A DNA stretch of 64,000 nucleotides, from NCBI GenBank assembly GCA_004208945.1, contig SGPE01000030.1:682001-746000 (forward strand). The letters run 5' to 3'. Under the pieces are notes generated by a model. The model made no database searches. It saw only the letters and a list, made by a program, of their open reading frames with translations, and was not told the DNA's origin. The translations under genes were made by a program, and so were the position numbers. Below, in pieces: positions 17,241-25,004 of the stretch (its first letter is position 1; every line of letters begins with the position of its first letter). The stretch is from Pseudoalteromonas sp. CO133X (GTDB lineage: Bacteria > Pseudomonadota > Gammaproteobacteria > Enterobacterales > Alteromonadaceae).

Positions 17241-18938
17241 ATGATGGAGTCAGTCACGCCACGGGAGTTGGCGCGTTTGTTTGATAGCACACACCAATTA
17301 TTAAAGCTTTATCATCACAAAAATAAATGGCCACAAATATATCCCCTATTAAATAATCTTGCTGAGCGTTACTACCTCATTTATCAAGCTTGTCCTAAAG
17401 GCCTGCAAGCCCAACTAAGCTTATACGTTTCAGATTATGGCTATACAACTAATTTAGTTGTAAACCAATGTGTACTCGCCTGTGTGTTATGTCGAGCCCT
17501 TAACTACAACCAAGCGATCAGCGAACAAATTATTGCAACCTGCTTGGCTAATTATTTATGTGTGCAATCACAAAGCAATAAGTTAGCCTGTGCACAAACT
17601 CTCACAGCGCAAGATAAAAAACTGTGGCAATGTCGCCACCAGCTCGCAGTAAAGTTATTGCATGCCTCTGGCCCTATGACATTAAGTGTGCAACATATAC
17701 TTGCGCGCCTTAATAAATACAAACAAGCCTTATTAAGTGCTCCAAAAACAATGATTTACGATGGTGCGACGACTCTTGTTGCCTTAGCTAATATCATTGC
17801 GATGAATATAACTTATCGTCAAACAGGCGAGCACATTAGTTTACATAAAGCACTGGCTGACATTTACTTACGAACCCCAAATGAATTTGCTCAAAAAGCG
17901 ATAAAAAACTTTATTGCCCACACCGGCTCATACCTGCCAGCCAGTGAAGTAAATTATGCCGAGCAGTCACTCATTTATTTAGCAACGGATGATCGTGCAC
18001 GGCATATACTTGTCGATGTTTCTCGCCCTGAAAAAGTGCGTTGGCATAGAGTGAAAGCAACGCTTAATACCTTTGAGAAACAACGAGCATGTAGTGATAA
18101 CCGCTTACTCTATACGGTTTGGTTCAGCGACAATATAAATTTTGCGCACCCTGAAGACATTGCTAAATCTCAGCGACAAAAATACCTCAATCTCATTCGC
18201 CAGTTAAAAATATCGAAAGAATACAGCTTTAGTTCACTTAATAAGTTACTAAGCCCATTTCCTGAGCTCATTTTGCAATTAACTCTAGCCGTTAAACCCT
18301 ATAATAAAGAGCATCAACGTGCTAAAGACTTACGTCATTGTTTATCGATGGTGGGTTACGACAATGCCCCTGCTATTATTCAAAAGGTGCTCTTTCAACG
18401 TTTAGTCGCAACCATTTCACACCCATTAGAACTACACATAGTTAAGCGACTAGAAAATATTGCTGTTATTATTCAAGCTTTTTTTAAGCACTCAACGATT
18501 CAACAGTTTGAACAAGTCACCCTGCCCTTATACGCGTACTGTGTGTTTTTATGCGAAAATCATGCTACTGCCTTATCCCGAAAAACATTATTTGAACAAG
18601 CCGAATCAAACATAGTTAGTGCCCCTTTAGCCTGTTTATTTGGCGTAAGTGCAATTGATCAAACATCAATCAATGAATACCTCACGCAATTACTCGGTGA
18701 TAATCCATGGACTGGATACTTACTAAACAGCGAACAAAAGGAAAAACAGCAATTAAGTATCGAGGAGAAACACTGGATTGCAATAAAATTATTTGCTCAC
18801 TATGTCTTTCAACCCAACGCAGTTTTCAGCAGTTGGCAAGAACAAATTATGGCGCAAAGCCTTAATCTAGTTGGCTGGCAATCAAAAGCGGATTTTTATT
18901 CATATCTACAAACCTGCGAGTTTGCCGATAATTTTTAA
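17241..18938 (+). CDS. Unrecognised 565-residue protein, possibly a degenerate HD-GYP-like helical protein
   Basis: No confident family. It is soluble and mostly helical. Residues 80-210 or so contain metal-free helical segments where an HD domain might sit (TTLVALANIIAMNITYRQTG). They are followed by ADIYLRTPNEFAQKAIKNF...TGSYLPASEVNYAEQSL, which resembles the post-HD segment of HD-GYP proteins (the P-G-S-V-L stretch). No HD or GYP catalytic motif is visible, so if related it is degenerate. The C-terminal half (SLNKLLSPFPELILQL onward) is unlike anything I know. The frame starts ATGATG, 6 bases after the DUF3192-like gene. Confidence 0.6.
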   Translation: MMESVTPRELARLFDSTHQLLKLYHHKNKWPQIYPLLNNLAERYYLIYQACPKGLQAQLSLYVSDYGYTTNLVVNQCVLACVLCRALNYNQAISEQIIATCLANYLCVQSQSNKLACAQTLTAQDKKLWQCRHQLAVKLLHASGPMTLSVQHILARLNKYKQALLSAPKTMIYDGATTLVALANIIAMNITYRQTGEHISLHKALADIYLRTPNEFAQKAIKNFIAHTGSYLPASEVNYAEQSLIYLATDDRARHILVDVSRPEKVRWHRVKATLNTFEKQRACSDNRLLYTVWFSDNINFAHPEDIAKSQRQKYLNLIRQLKISKEYSFSSLNKLLSPFPELILQLTLAVKPYNKEHQRAKDLRHCLSMVGYDNAPAIIQKVLFQRLVATISHPLELHIVKRLENIAVIIQAFFKHSTIQQFEQVTLPLYAYCVFLCENHATALSRKTLFEQAESNIVSAPLACLFGVSAIDQTSINEYLTQLLGDNPWTGYLLNSEQKEKQQLSIEEKHWIAIKLFAHYVFQPNAVFSSWQEQIMAQSLNLVGWQSKADFYSYLQTCEFADNF

Positions 18939-19154
18939 ATTGTGTTGTTAAAACGTGCAAAATCGTTAAATAATTATGAACTTTCGCCTATTTATAGTCA
19001 GTATTCACAGGATAAACTGGCAAAAAGCTGAATAAATTGCTATAAAAGCCGCTTAAATTTTCAAACACATCCACGTAAAGTTTCTAACAAGCAAAGTCGT
19101 GCTCAATTTCGCGATGTATTTACGTGTATATCTACTCATAAATAGGAAAAGTAA

Positions 19155-20162
19155 ATGGCTAAACAAACCATCACAGTGATCAAAGGCGACGGCATTGGTC
19201 CTAGCATTATTGATTCAGCACTTGAGATCCTTAAAGCTGCAGGTTGCGATTTTGATTATGAATTCGTTGATGCTGGCCTTGCTGCCCTAGAAAAAACTGG
19301 TGAGTTACTTCCGCAAGAAACCATTGATACTATTGCACGTAACAAGATCACTTTAAAAGGTCCTTTAACTACACCAGTGGGTGAAGGTTTCACATCTATC
19401 AACGTTACATTACGTAAAAAGTTTGGCCTATACGCTAACGTACGCCCTGTTAAGTCTTTTGCAGGTACGAAAGCGCGTTACGATGACATCGATATCATCA
19501 CGGTTCGCGAAAACACACAAGGTATGTACTCAGGTCTTGGCCAAGTTGTATCTGAAGACGGTAACGAAGCTGAAGCGATGTCGAAAATCACACGTGAAGG
19601 TGCAGAAAAAATCGTTACTTTTGCATACGAATTAGCAGTACGCGAAGGCCGTAAAAAAGTCACTGCGGTGCACAAAGCTAACATCCTTAAATCAACGTCT
19701 GGTTTATTCTTAAAAGTTGCGCGTGAAGTCGCTGAGCGTTACCCGCAAATCGAATCAACTGAGATGATCGTTGATGCAACATGTATGAAGCTAGTAATGA
19801 CGCCAGACGAGTTTGATGTAATTGTTACAACGAACTTATTCGGTGACATTCTATCTGACCTATGTGCTGGTCTTGTAGGTGGTTTAGGTATGGCACCAGG
19901 TGCAAACATCGGTGAAGATGCAGCTATCTTTGAAGCTGTTCACGGTAGTGCTCCTGATATCGCAGGTAAGAACCTTGCTAACCCAACTTCAGTTATCTTA
20001 GCGTCAATTCAAATGCTAGAGCACCTTGAAATGGGTGAAACAGCTGAGCGTATTCGTAACGCTGTAGCAGACGTTATTAAGACAGGTGACCGTACTACAC
20101 GTGACCTAGGTGGTAGCCATGGTACAACTGACTTCACGCAAGCAGTAATCGACCGCCTGTAA
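19155..20162 (+). CDS. NAD-dependent isocitrate dehydrogenase (mitochondrial-type)
   Basis: 335 residues of the isocitrate/isopropylmalate dehydrogenase family: ITVIKGDGIGPSI, VTLRKKFGLYANVRP, ITVRENTQGMYSG, TVHKANILKSTSG-like AVHKANILKSTSG and TTNLFGDILSD. The coenzyme loop reads HGSAPDIAGKNLANP. Asp-Ile at the position of Lys-Tyr in the E. coli NADP enzyme indicates NAD. It converts isocitrate to 2-oxoglutarate in the TCA cycle. Isopropylmalate dehydrogenase is the alternative, but the substrate region (LTTPVGEGFTSINVTLR) fits isocitrate. AGGAAAA precedes the ATG. A strong terminator follows. Confidence 0.92.
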   Translation: MAKQTITVIKGDGIGPSIIDSALEILKAAGCDFDYEFVDAGLAALEKTGELLPQETIDTIARNKITLKGPLTTPVGEGFTSINVTLRKKFGLYANVRPVKSFAGTKARYDDIDIITVRENTQGMYSGLGQVVSEDGNEAEAMSKITREGAEKIVTFAYELAVREGRKKVTAVHKANILKSTSGLFLKVAREVAERYPQIESTEMIVDATCMKLVMTPDEFDVIVTTNLFGDILSDLCAGLVGGLGMAPGANIGEDAAIFEAVHGSAPDIAGKNLANPTSVILASIQMLEHLEMGETAERIRNAVADVIKTGDRTTRDLGGSHGTTDFTQAVIDRL

Positions 20163-20183
20163 TTTTAGTCACAAACTCATTTT

Positions 20184-20213
20184 AAAAAGCCAGTCACTCG
20201 ACTGGCTTTTTTT
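20184..20213 (+). terminator. Terminator after isocitrate dehydrogenase
   Basis: GCCAGTC (20189-20195), loop ACTC, GACTGGC (20200-20206), then seven Ts. The five As before the stem can extend the pairing, so it could work on both strands. Confidence 0.93.
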
Positions 20214-20395
20214 ATGGCTAGATTATGCATAACTAAGGAGTGGTTATATTATTTATTACTGTTAAGCCATAAAACAACATAATCAAATTAATGCATAGTT
20301 ATTCCTTTAAAACCGCCAATAAAAACAAACAAAAGAAAAAAAATAACCACAATAACAAAAATAAGAAAAAATAATGCAAAATCCACCTTTTACAG

Positions 20396-20424
20396 TTGAC
20401 ATCCCTTGCTAAAAAGCTTAAAAA
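20396..20424 (+). promoter_or_regulatory. Sigma-70-type promoter of the ilvIH leader
   Basis: A consensus -35 TTGACA (20396-20401), a 17-base spacer and a -10-like TAAAAA (20419-20424, 4 of 6 matches). It lies about 65 bases upstream of the leader peptide start, so the transcript would contain the entire attenuator. Confidence 0.65.
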
Positions 20425-20446
20425 TAAGTCAATCATTTTTTAGGCA

Positions 20447-20467
20447 GCAACTCTATTTAGGAGTTGC
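20447..20467 (+). other. Hairpin in the ilvIH leader before the leader peptide
   Basis: GCAACTC (20447-20453) pairs with GAGTTGC (20461-20467) across a 7-base loop, followed by CCTTTTAT. It is about 23 bases upstream of the leader peptide ATG and could protect the 5' end or act as a weak early terminator. Confidence 0.45.
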
Positions 20468-20490
20468 CCTTTTATAAGAATTTTAAAACT

Positions 20491-20568
20491 ATGAATATTC
20501 GCAGTCACCTTTTAGTCGTCAACGTTCTCGTACTGGTCTTTTTAACAAGCCCAGCGGGGAGCTATTAA
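20491..20568 (+). CDS. ilvIH leader peptide (branched-chain attenuator)
   Basis: 25 residues, MNIRSHLLVVNVLVLVFLTS followed by PAGSY. Residues 7-18 are almost all Leu and Val (LLVVNVLVLVFL), with one Ile at position 3. It is too short for ordinary gene calling. Its codons overlap RNA segments that can pair with downstream sequence. CACCTTTTA (20506-20514) is complementary to TAAAAGGTG (20566-20574) at the stop codon, and GCGGGG (20554-20559) can pair with the CCCCCGC arm of the terminator. This is the classic arrangement for ribosome-mediated attenuation by leucine and valine supply. Confidence 0.85.
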   Translation: MNIRSHLLVVNVLVLVFLTSPAGSY

Positions 20569-20587
20569 AAGGTGAAAGCATGCTTTT

Positions 20588-20619
20588 AAAAAACCCCCGC
20601 CCTATGCGGGGGTTTTTTT
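20588..20619 (+). terminator. Attenuator terminator of ilvIH
   Basis: CCCCCGC (20594-20600), loop CCTAT, GCGGGGG (20606-20612), then seven Ts (20613-20619), with As before the stem. It is only 34 bases before the ilvI ATG. The leader peptide ends 20 bases before it. Confidence 0.93.
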
Positions 20620-20652
20620 ATGCTCTCGCAGCTAGCACACAGAGGAATGAGG

Positions 20653-22377
20653 ATGAGTAAAACACAATACAATGGGTCAGAACTGGTAGTTCGGGCATTA
20701 AAAGAATTAAAGGTTAAGTATATTTTCGGCTACCCCGGTGGCTCTGTACTAGACCTATATGATGCACTTTTTCAACAAGACGATATTGAACATATCTTAG
20801 TGCGTCATGAACAAGCCGCTACACATATGGCAGATGGTTATGCCCGTGCCACGGGTGAGGTCGGTGTTGTGCTTGCAACTTCAGGCCCAGGGGCGACAAA
20901 CTGTATTACCGGTATTGCTACCGCTTATATGGATTCTATTCCTATGGTGGTTTTATCTGGCCAAGTGCCCACAGGCCTAATTGGTGACGACGCTTTCCAA
21001 GAAACAGATATCGTTGGCTGCTCAAGGCCCATAGTAAAGCACAGCTTTAATTGCCGTAGTGCTAAAGATATCCCTGCCATTCTTGCAAAAGCATTCTATA
21101 TAGCCAGCACGGGGCGTCCTGGTCCTGTTGTTGTTGAACTACCAAAAGATATGCTAAACCCTGCGCTTACTTTTGAATTTGATTTCCCCAAAGCTACAGA
21201 GCTAAGAACCTACAACCCCAATACGAAAGGGCATTCAAAGCAAATAAGAAAAGCCGTTACTGCGATTCTAGAAGCCAAGAAATTAGTTATCTATTCAGGT
21301 GGTGGTATTGTGCTCTCTAATACCTCTGAGCAGTTAACTCGACTTGTTGAGTCACTCAATGCGCCTATTACGAATACATTAATGGGTTTAGGTGGCATTA
21401 GCGGCACACACCCAAACTTTATTGGTATGCTTGGAATGCATGGCAGTTTAGAAGCCAATAAAGCAATGGCCAACGCAGATGTTATTTTAGCGCTTGGCGC
21501 CCGTTTCGATGATCGGGTAACTAATAACGTTAAAAAGTTTTGCCCAAATGCAACGATTGTCCATGTAGACGTAGATCCAACATCAATCTCTAAAACCATT
21601 AAAGCCCACATTCCGGTGGTTGGTTGCTTAAACACGGTTCTTGAACAACTTCAAACAGCGATAGATAAAAGTTCTATTGCGATCGACCGCTCAGCACAAG
21701 AAGATTGGTGGCGACAAATCATTAGCTGGCGTGAACAAAAGTGTTTAAGCTACAGCACAGATGGCGATAAAATTAAGCCGCAAGCTGTAATTGAAGCCAT
21801 TTATAAAGCAACCAATGGCGATGCTTATGTAAGCTCTGATGTAGGCCAGCACCAAATGTTTGCAGCTCAGTACTACCCGTTTAAACACCCACGTCAATGG
21901 ATTAATTCAGGTGGCTTAGGCACCATGGGCTTTGGGTTGCCAGCTGCAATGGGCGTAAAGCTTGCTTTCCCTGATAAAGAATCAATCTGTGTGACAGGGG
22001 ATGGATCTATTCAAATGAATATTCAAGAGCTATCAACCTGTTTACAATACAATTTAGCTGTAAAAGTAGTCTCACTTAACAATCGTTCACTTGGCATGGT
22101 TCGCCAATGGCAAGATATGATGTATTCAGGACGTCATTCGTCTTCTTATATGGAATCATTACCTGACTTTGTAAAGCTAGTAGAAAGCTACGGCCATGTA
22201 GGTATTCGCGTTGACCATATCGATGAACTAGAACCAGCAATCGACAAAGCTATGTCAATCAACGACAGGCTCGTATTTTTAGATATTTGTGTTGATGAGA
22301 AAGAACATGTTTACCCTATGCAAATCAAGTTAGGAGCTGTAGACGACATGTGGTTACGTAAAGGAGTAAAAGCATAA
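20653..22377 (+). CDS. ilvI: Acetolactate synthase III large subunit IlvI
   Basis: Thiamine-diphosphate enzyme of valine, leucine and isoleucine synthesis; it condenses pyruvate with pyruvate or 2-oxobutyrate. It has 574 residues. Catalytic Glu53 is in RHEQAATHMADGYARATG. Other signatures are ATSGPGATNCITGIATAYMD, IGDDAFQETDIVG, and the ThDP/Mg motif GDGSIQMNIQELSTCLQYN. It is closer in wording to E. coli IlvI than IlvG or IlvB. ATG 20653 is preferred over 20620, which lies in the terminator tail, because AGAGGA (20641-20646) gives good spacing. The small subunit gene follows with a 1-base overlap. Confidence 0.96.
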   Translation: MSKTQYNGSELVVRALKELKVKYIFGYPGGSVLDLYDALFQQDDIEHILVRHEQAATHMADGYARATGEVGVVLATSGPGATNCITGIATAYMDSIPMVVLSGQVPTGLIGDDAFQETDIVGCSRPIVKHSFNCRSAKDIPAILAKAFYIASTGRPGPVVVELPKDMLNPALTFEFDFPKATELRTYNPNTKGHSKQIRKAVTAILEAKKLVIYSGGGIVLSNTSEQLTRLVESLNAPITNTLMGLGGISGTHPNFIGMLGMHGSLEANKAMANADVILALGARFDDRVTNNVKKFCPNATIVHVDVDPTSISKTIKAHIPVVGCLNTVLEQLQTAIDKSSIAIDRSAQEDWWRQIISWREQKCLSYSTDGDKIKPQAVIEAIYKATNGDAYVSSDVGQHQMFAAQYYPFKHPRQWINSGGLGTMGFGLPAAMGVKLAFPDKESICVTGDGSIQMNIQELSTCLQYNLAVKVVSLNNRSLGMVRQWQDMMYSGRHSSSYMESLPDFVKLVESYGHVGIRVDHIDELEPAIDKAMSINDRLVFLDICVDEKEHVYPMQIKLGAVDDMWLRKGVKA

Positions 22378-22874
22378 TGCGCCGTATTTTATCAATCTTA
22401 TTAGAAAATGAACCAGGCTCGTTATCACGCATTGTTGGTTTGTTTTCACAGCGAGCTTACAACATTGACAGCCTAACCGTCGGCACAACGGATGATCACT
22501 CATTATCAAGAATTACCATCACAACTATGGGTGACGACCGTATCGTTGAGCAAATCACTAAGCAAGTTAATAAACTTGTTGATGTACTTAAGATCATTGA
22601 TCTAACTGAAATGGCACATATTGAGCGCGAATTGTTACTTGTGAAAGTGTTTGCCCAAGACGAAAACACTCGCGCAGCGGTTACCCGTGTGGTTGATGTA
22701 TTTCAAGGTGCGATTCTTGATATGGGTCGCCATAGCTACACGTTACAACTAGTGGCTAGTACTGAAAAAATAGAGTCTTTCCTTGATACACTACGCCATG
22801 AAACAGATCTTATTGAAGTTGTACGTTCTGGTGCGGTTGGCATTGGTCGAGGTGACAAAGCGCTAAAAGCGTAA
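22377..22874 (+). CDS. ilvH: Acetolactate synthase III small (regulatory) subunit IlvH
   Basis: 165 residues. The N-terminal ACT domain (RRILSILLENEPGSLSRIVGLFSQRAYNIDSL) binds valine for feedback inhibition, and the C-terminal domain (LLLVKVFAQDENTRAAV, VRSGAVGIGRG) completes the subunit. The start overlaps the ilvI stop by one base (TAATG), so the two are translated together. A bidirectional terminator follows. Confidence 0.96.
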   Translation: MRRILSILLENEPGSLSRIVGLFSQRAYNIDSLTVGTTDDHSLSRITITTMGDDRIVEQITKQVNKLVDVLKIIDLTEMAHIERELLLVKVFAQDENTRAAVTRVVDVFQGAILDMGRHSYTLQLVASTEKIESFLDTLRHETDLIEVVRSGAVGIGRGDKALKA

Positions 22875-22900
22875 ACGTTTTAAAGCTAAATCAAAGAGAC

Positions 22901-22928
22901 AAAAAAAGGGCTTATTAGCCCTTTTTTT
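22901..22928. terminator. Bidirectional terminator between ilvH and the HU gene
   Basis: Seven As, GGGCT (22908-22912), loop TATT, AGCCC (22917-22921), seven Ts. The symmetric A and T tracts let it end transcription from both convergent genes. Confidence 0.92.
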
Positions 22929-22949
22929 AATAATAAGCAATCAGTCTTA

Positions 22950-23225
22950 TTAAGGATTAACTTGATCTTTAAGACCTTTACCCGCTTTAAAGCTTGGGAT
23001 AGTTGCTGCTGCGATTTGAATTTCTGCACCAGTTTGTGGGTTACGGCCAGTACGCGCTGCACGCTCTTTTACTGAGAATGTACCGAAACCAACTAATGCT
23101 ACTGAGTTACCTTCTTTAAGAGAGTTAGTAACCGCGCCAGTGAACGCATCAAGTGCACGTGTTGCTGCCGCTTTTGAGATTTCTGCATCAGTAGCAATTT
23201 TTTCAACTAATTGAGCTTTATTCAT
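22950..23225 (-). CDS. hupB: DNA-binding protein HU (beta type)
   Basis: 91 residues, full HU length. It has MNKAQLVEKIA, LVGFGTFSVKERAARTGRNP (the DNA-binding arm with the GRNPQTG tip) and a C-terminal helix KAGKGLKDQV. It is more like E. coli HupB than HupA (ISKAAATRALDAF, VALVGFGTF, VKERAARTGRNP). It bends and compacts DNA. Its usual lon neighbour is absent; it stands alone between ilvIH and the photo-oxidative stress cluster, with about 200 bases of AT-rich upstream DNA. Confidence 0.95.
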   Translation of the reverse strand: MNKAQLVEKIATDAEISKAAATRALDAFTGAVTNSLKEGNSVALVGFGTFSVKERAARTGRNPQTGAEIQIAAATIPSFKAGKGLKDQVNP

Positions 23226-23427
23226 TGTTAGATTCCTATTCGTTATTATTTTGCCTTCGCAAAACCTATCTTTATGTATTTTTGAAAAGTTAGCAACAGC
23301 AAATTGCTATTTTTACGTAAATTCTTCAAAAATGACTACATTTTAACTATCTGTCACTAATCTAGTGACTTCAGGGTTAATAAAGACTGAATTTAACCAT
23401 CTTTCAAATGGCTTAGAGACAATTAAA

Positions 23428-23964
23428 CTATCGTTCGATTTTCTCGATAACCAAGGTCACTTCCCCGACCTCGATGCCAAACTTATCAATAGCAGTACGG
23501 TTAATCAAGCGTGATTGTGTTACCAAATACATCCAATCATCAAAATTCACTACTAAAGTACTACCATCATAAGGTAATTCCACCGAGTAGGTCCAATGAA
23601 AAACACTGCCATTGCTGTCACCGTAAGCCGTACCGATAACATCAGATGCTGTCCCCTCAATGCTGCCATCCTCTTTTAGAGTGATATACCAAGTACGCGT
23701 TTGAGTTTCACCATCATCATAGACAAATTGCTCCTCAATAACTCCTTGATTACCTTGCCAGCTTGCTTGCATATCAACCACTAACTTACGCGTTAACTCG
23801 CCTTTGTGGTCTTGGACAACACCATAGGCTTTCAACTCGCCATTAAAGAAGCGTTTAAAATCAAACTGTGGCTCTGTTCCTTGGTAGTAATCAACGTCAG
23901 GTGCAGAACAACTGGTGACTAACATTACCATGATAAAAATAAAAATTGCTTTGAGCTTAATCAT
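23428..23964 (-). CDS. DUF3833 family lipoprotein
   Basis: 178 residues from ATG 23964, which has a GGAGGG ribosome site; the open frame extends further upstream without support. A type II signal peptide ends in VTSC (Cys18 or so). The mature domain (FDFKRFFNGELKAYGVVQDHKG, VYDDGETQTRTWYI, WTYSVELPYDGSTLVVNFDDW) is DUF3833, function unknown. Its beta-rich pattern is compatible with a lipid-binding barrel. It is the last gene of the twelve-gene sigma/ChrR cluster and overlaps the preceding gene by 8 bases. Confidence 0.85.
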   Translation of the reverse strand: MIKLKAIFIFIMVMLVTSCSAPDVDYYQGTEPQFDFKRFFNGELKAYGVVQDHKGELTRKLVVDMQASWQGNQGVIEEQFVYDDGETQTRTWYITLKEDGSIEGTASDVIGTAYGDSNGSVFHWTYSVELPYDGSTLVVNFDDWMYLVTQSRLINRTAIDKFGIEVGEVTLVIEKIER

Positions 23965-24454
23965 GTTTCCCTCCAATAAGCTGTTTTCGAAGTGACGGCT
24001 CTGAGGTATCACTACTGAGCCAAATTGCTAAAAAATGGTCTGCAAACTTCTTGTCTTCAACAACACCTAGCTTATCGTTATTAAAGTAAAAAGTGCCTAT
24101 GCCTTGTGGGTTCGTTTCAAATGATAAAGAGTCGTTTTTTTTGATATTTGGCCAAAGCGCTAACAATTTTTCGTCATAAGTGTTAACCATATCGACCAAA
24201 CCGAGATGCTGCCATTGTTCATTGGTCGCTTTGACGATGTCTTTAGCGTCAAAATTACGCAAATAAGTAAGTGTTAATTTCACCGGATGTTCACCAAACT
24301 CATAGCTTCCTGTGGGAGTTTCTAGTTTCGCGTCATAGACATCCCAAAATAAATACTCCATTTTCGCTTCACCGACTGTCTTGAAGCCGTTAGCATTGAC
24401 ATACGCTGACAAGGTCAACGTGATGAATAAAAGCGTTACATGTATTAACTTCAT
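23957..24454 (-). CDS. Chalcone-isomerase-like exported protein
   Basis: 165 residues from ATG 24454, with a signal peptide (about 1-20, SAYVNA). The domain (FKTVGEAKMEYLFWDVYDAKL, LTLTYLRNFDAKDIVKATNEQW, NPQGIGTFYFNNDKLG) matches the bacterial chalcone isomerase-like group. These proteins are not known to act on flavonoids; relatives in eukaryotes bind fatty acids. A periplasmic fatty-acid-binding or lipid-handling role is therefore a reasonable guess here. It overlaps the DUF3833 gene by 8 bases. Confidence 0.8.
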   Translation of the reverse strand: MKLIHVTLLFITLTLSAYVNANGFKTVGEAKMEYLFWDVYDAKLETPTGSYEFGEHPVKLTLTYLRNFDAKDIVKATNEQWQHLGLVDMVNTYDEKLLALWPNIKKNDSLSFETNPQGIGTFYFNNDKLGVVEDKKFADHFLAIWLSSDTSEPSLRKQLIGGKHD

Positions 24455-24509
24455 AATTGCTTGCCTAAAAGTGAATTTATAGACACTACGACTTAAGCTA
24501 AGAAGTTGA

Positions 24510-25004
24510 TCATTTATTGGCAAGCATTCTGTTATTTAAAGTAATTATAACGAGAAACATTGATGCCCAGCCTGTGCCATACATAATCCAAAACTGCCAT
24601 ACAGGTAACTCGATATTAAGCACACCAAAACGCGCACCAGCAAAGTAACTGGCTGGCGCAAATACAGCGCAAATTAACCACGCTAAGTACCAAGGAAGCT
24701 TTTGCAAAAATTGCATTGAAGTATTAACGGTAAGCAGTAAAGCAGCCCAAAGCACCGCCAGCCAAAAAGGAAAGGGTGACACTTTAAAACTCAGTAAATT
24801 AAATGATGTAGCCAACCATTCAAAAGTCAGTGCAATAGGTAGGGCAAAAACCAATAAAAAAGCATCTTGTCTTCGTTGCAATGACAAATACATCATCAGT
24901 GAAACACAAACAAGGGCCGGCAAAATAGACTTTTGTTCAAGGAGTAAGGCCATAAACCAAACCCCTTGGAACAAGGCAAAATTAATAATTGAGCGCAATG
25001 TCAT
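24510..25004 (-). CDS. DUF2878 family membrane protein
   Basis: 164 residues starting at MTLRSIIN (ATG 25004), with five to six hydrophobic segments: GVWFMALLLE, LPALVCVSLMMYLSL, FLLVFALPIALTFEWL, PFWLAVLWAALLLTV, YLAWLICAVFAPASYF and FWIMYGTGWASMFLVII. DUF2878 has no established function. It overlaps the Cfa-type gene end by 23 bases and lies 55 bases before the chalcone-isomerase-like gene. It may be a transporter or a membrane enzyme for the lipid pathway. Confidence 0.8.
   Translation of the reverse strand: MTLRSIINFALFQGVWFMALLLEQKSILPALVCVSLMMYLSLQRRQDAFLLVFALPIALTFEWLATSFNLLSFKVSPFPFWLAVLWAALLLTVNTSMQFLQKLPWYLAWLICAVFAPASYFAGARFGVLNIELPVWQFWIMYGTGWASMFLVIITLNNRMLANK

Noticed and set aside
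20620..20652. Upstream ATG start for ilvI adding eleven residues
   Set aside because: It begins at the end of the attenuator T tract with no ribosome site; ATG 20653 has AGAGGA at proper spacing.
21291..21635. 114-residue minus-strand frame inside ilvI
   Set aside because: Opposite a highly conserved acetolactate synthase region; no independent support.
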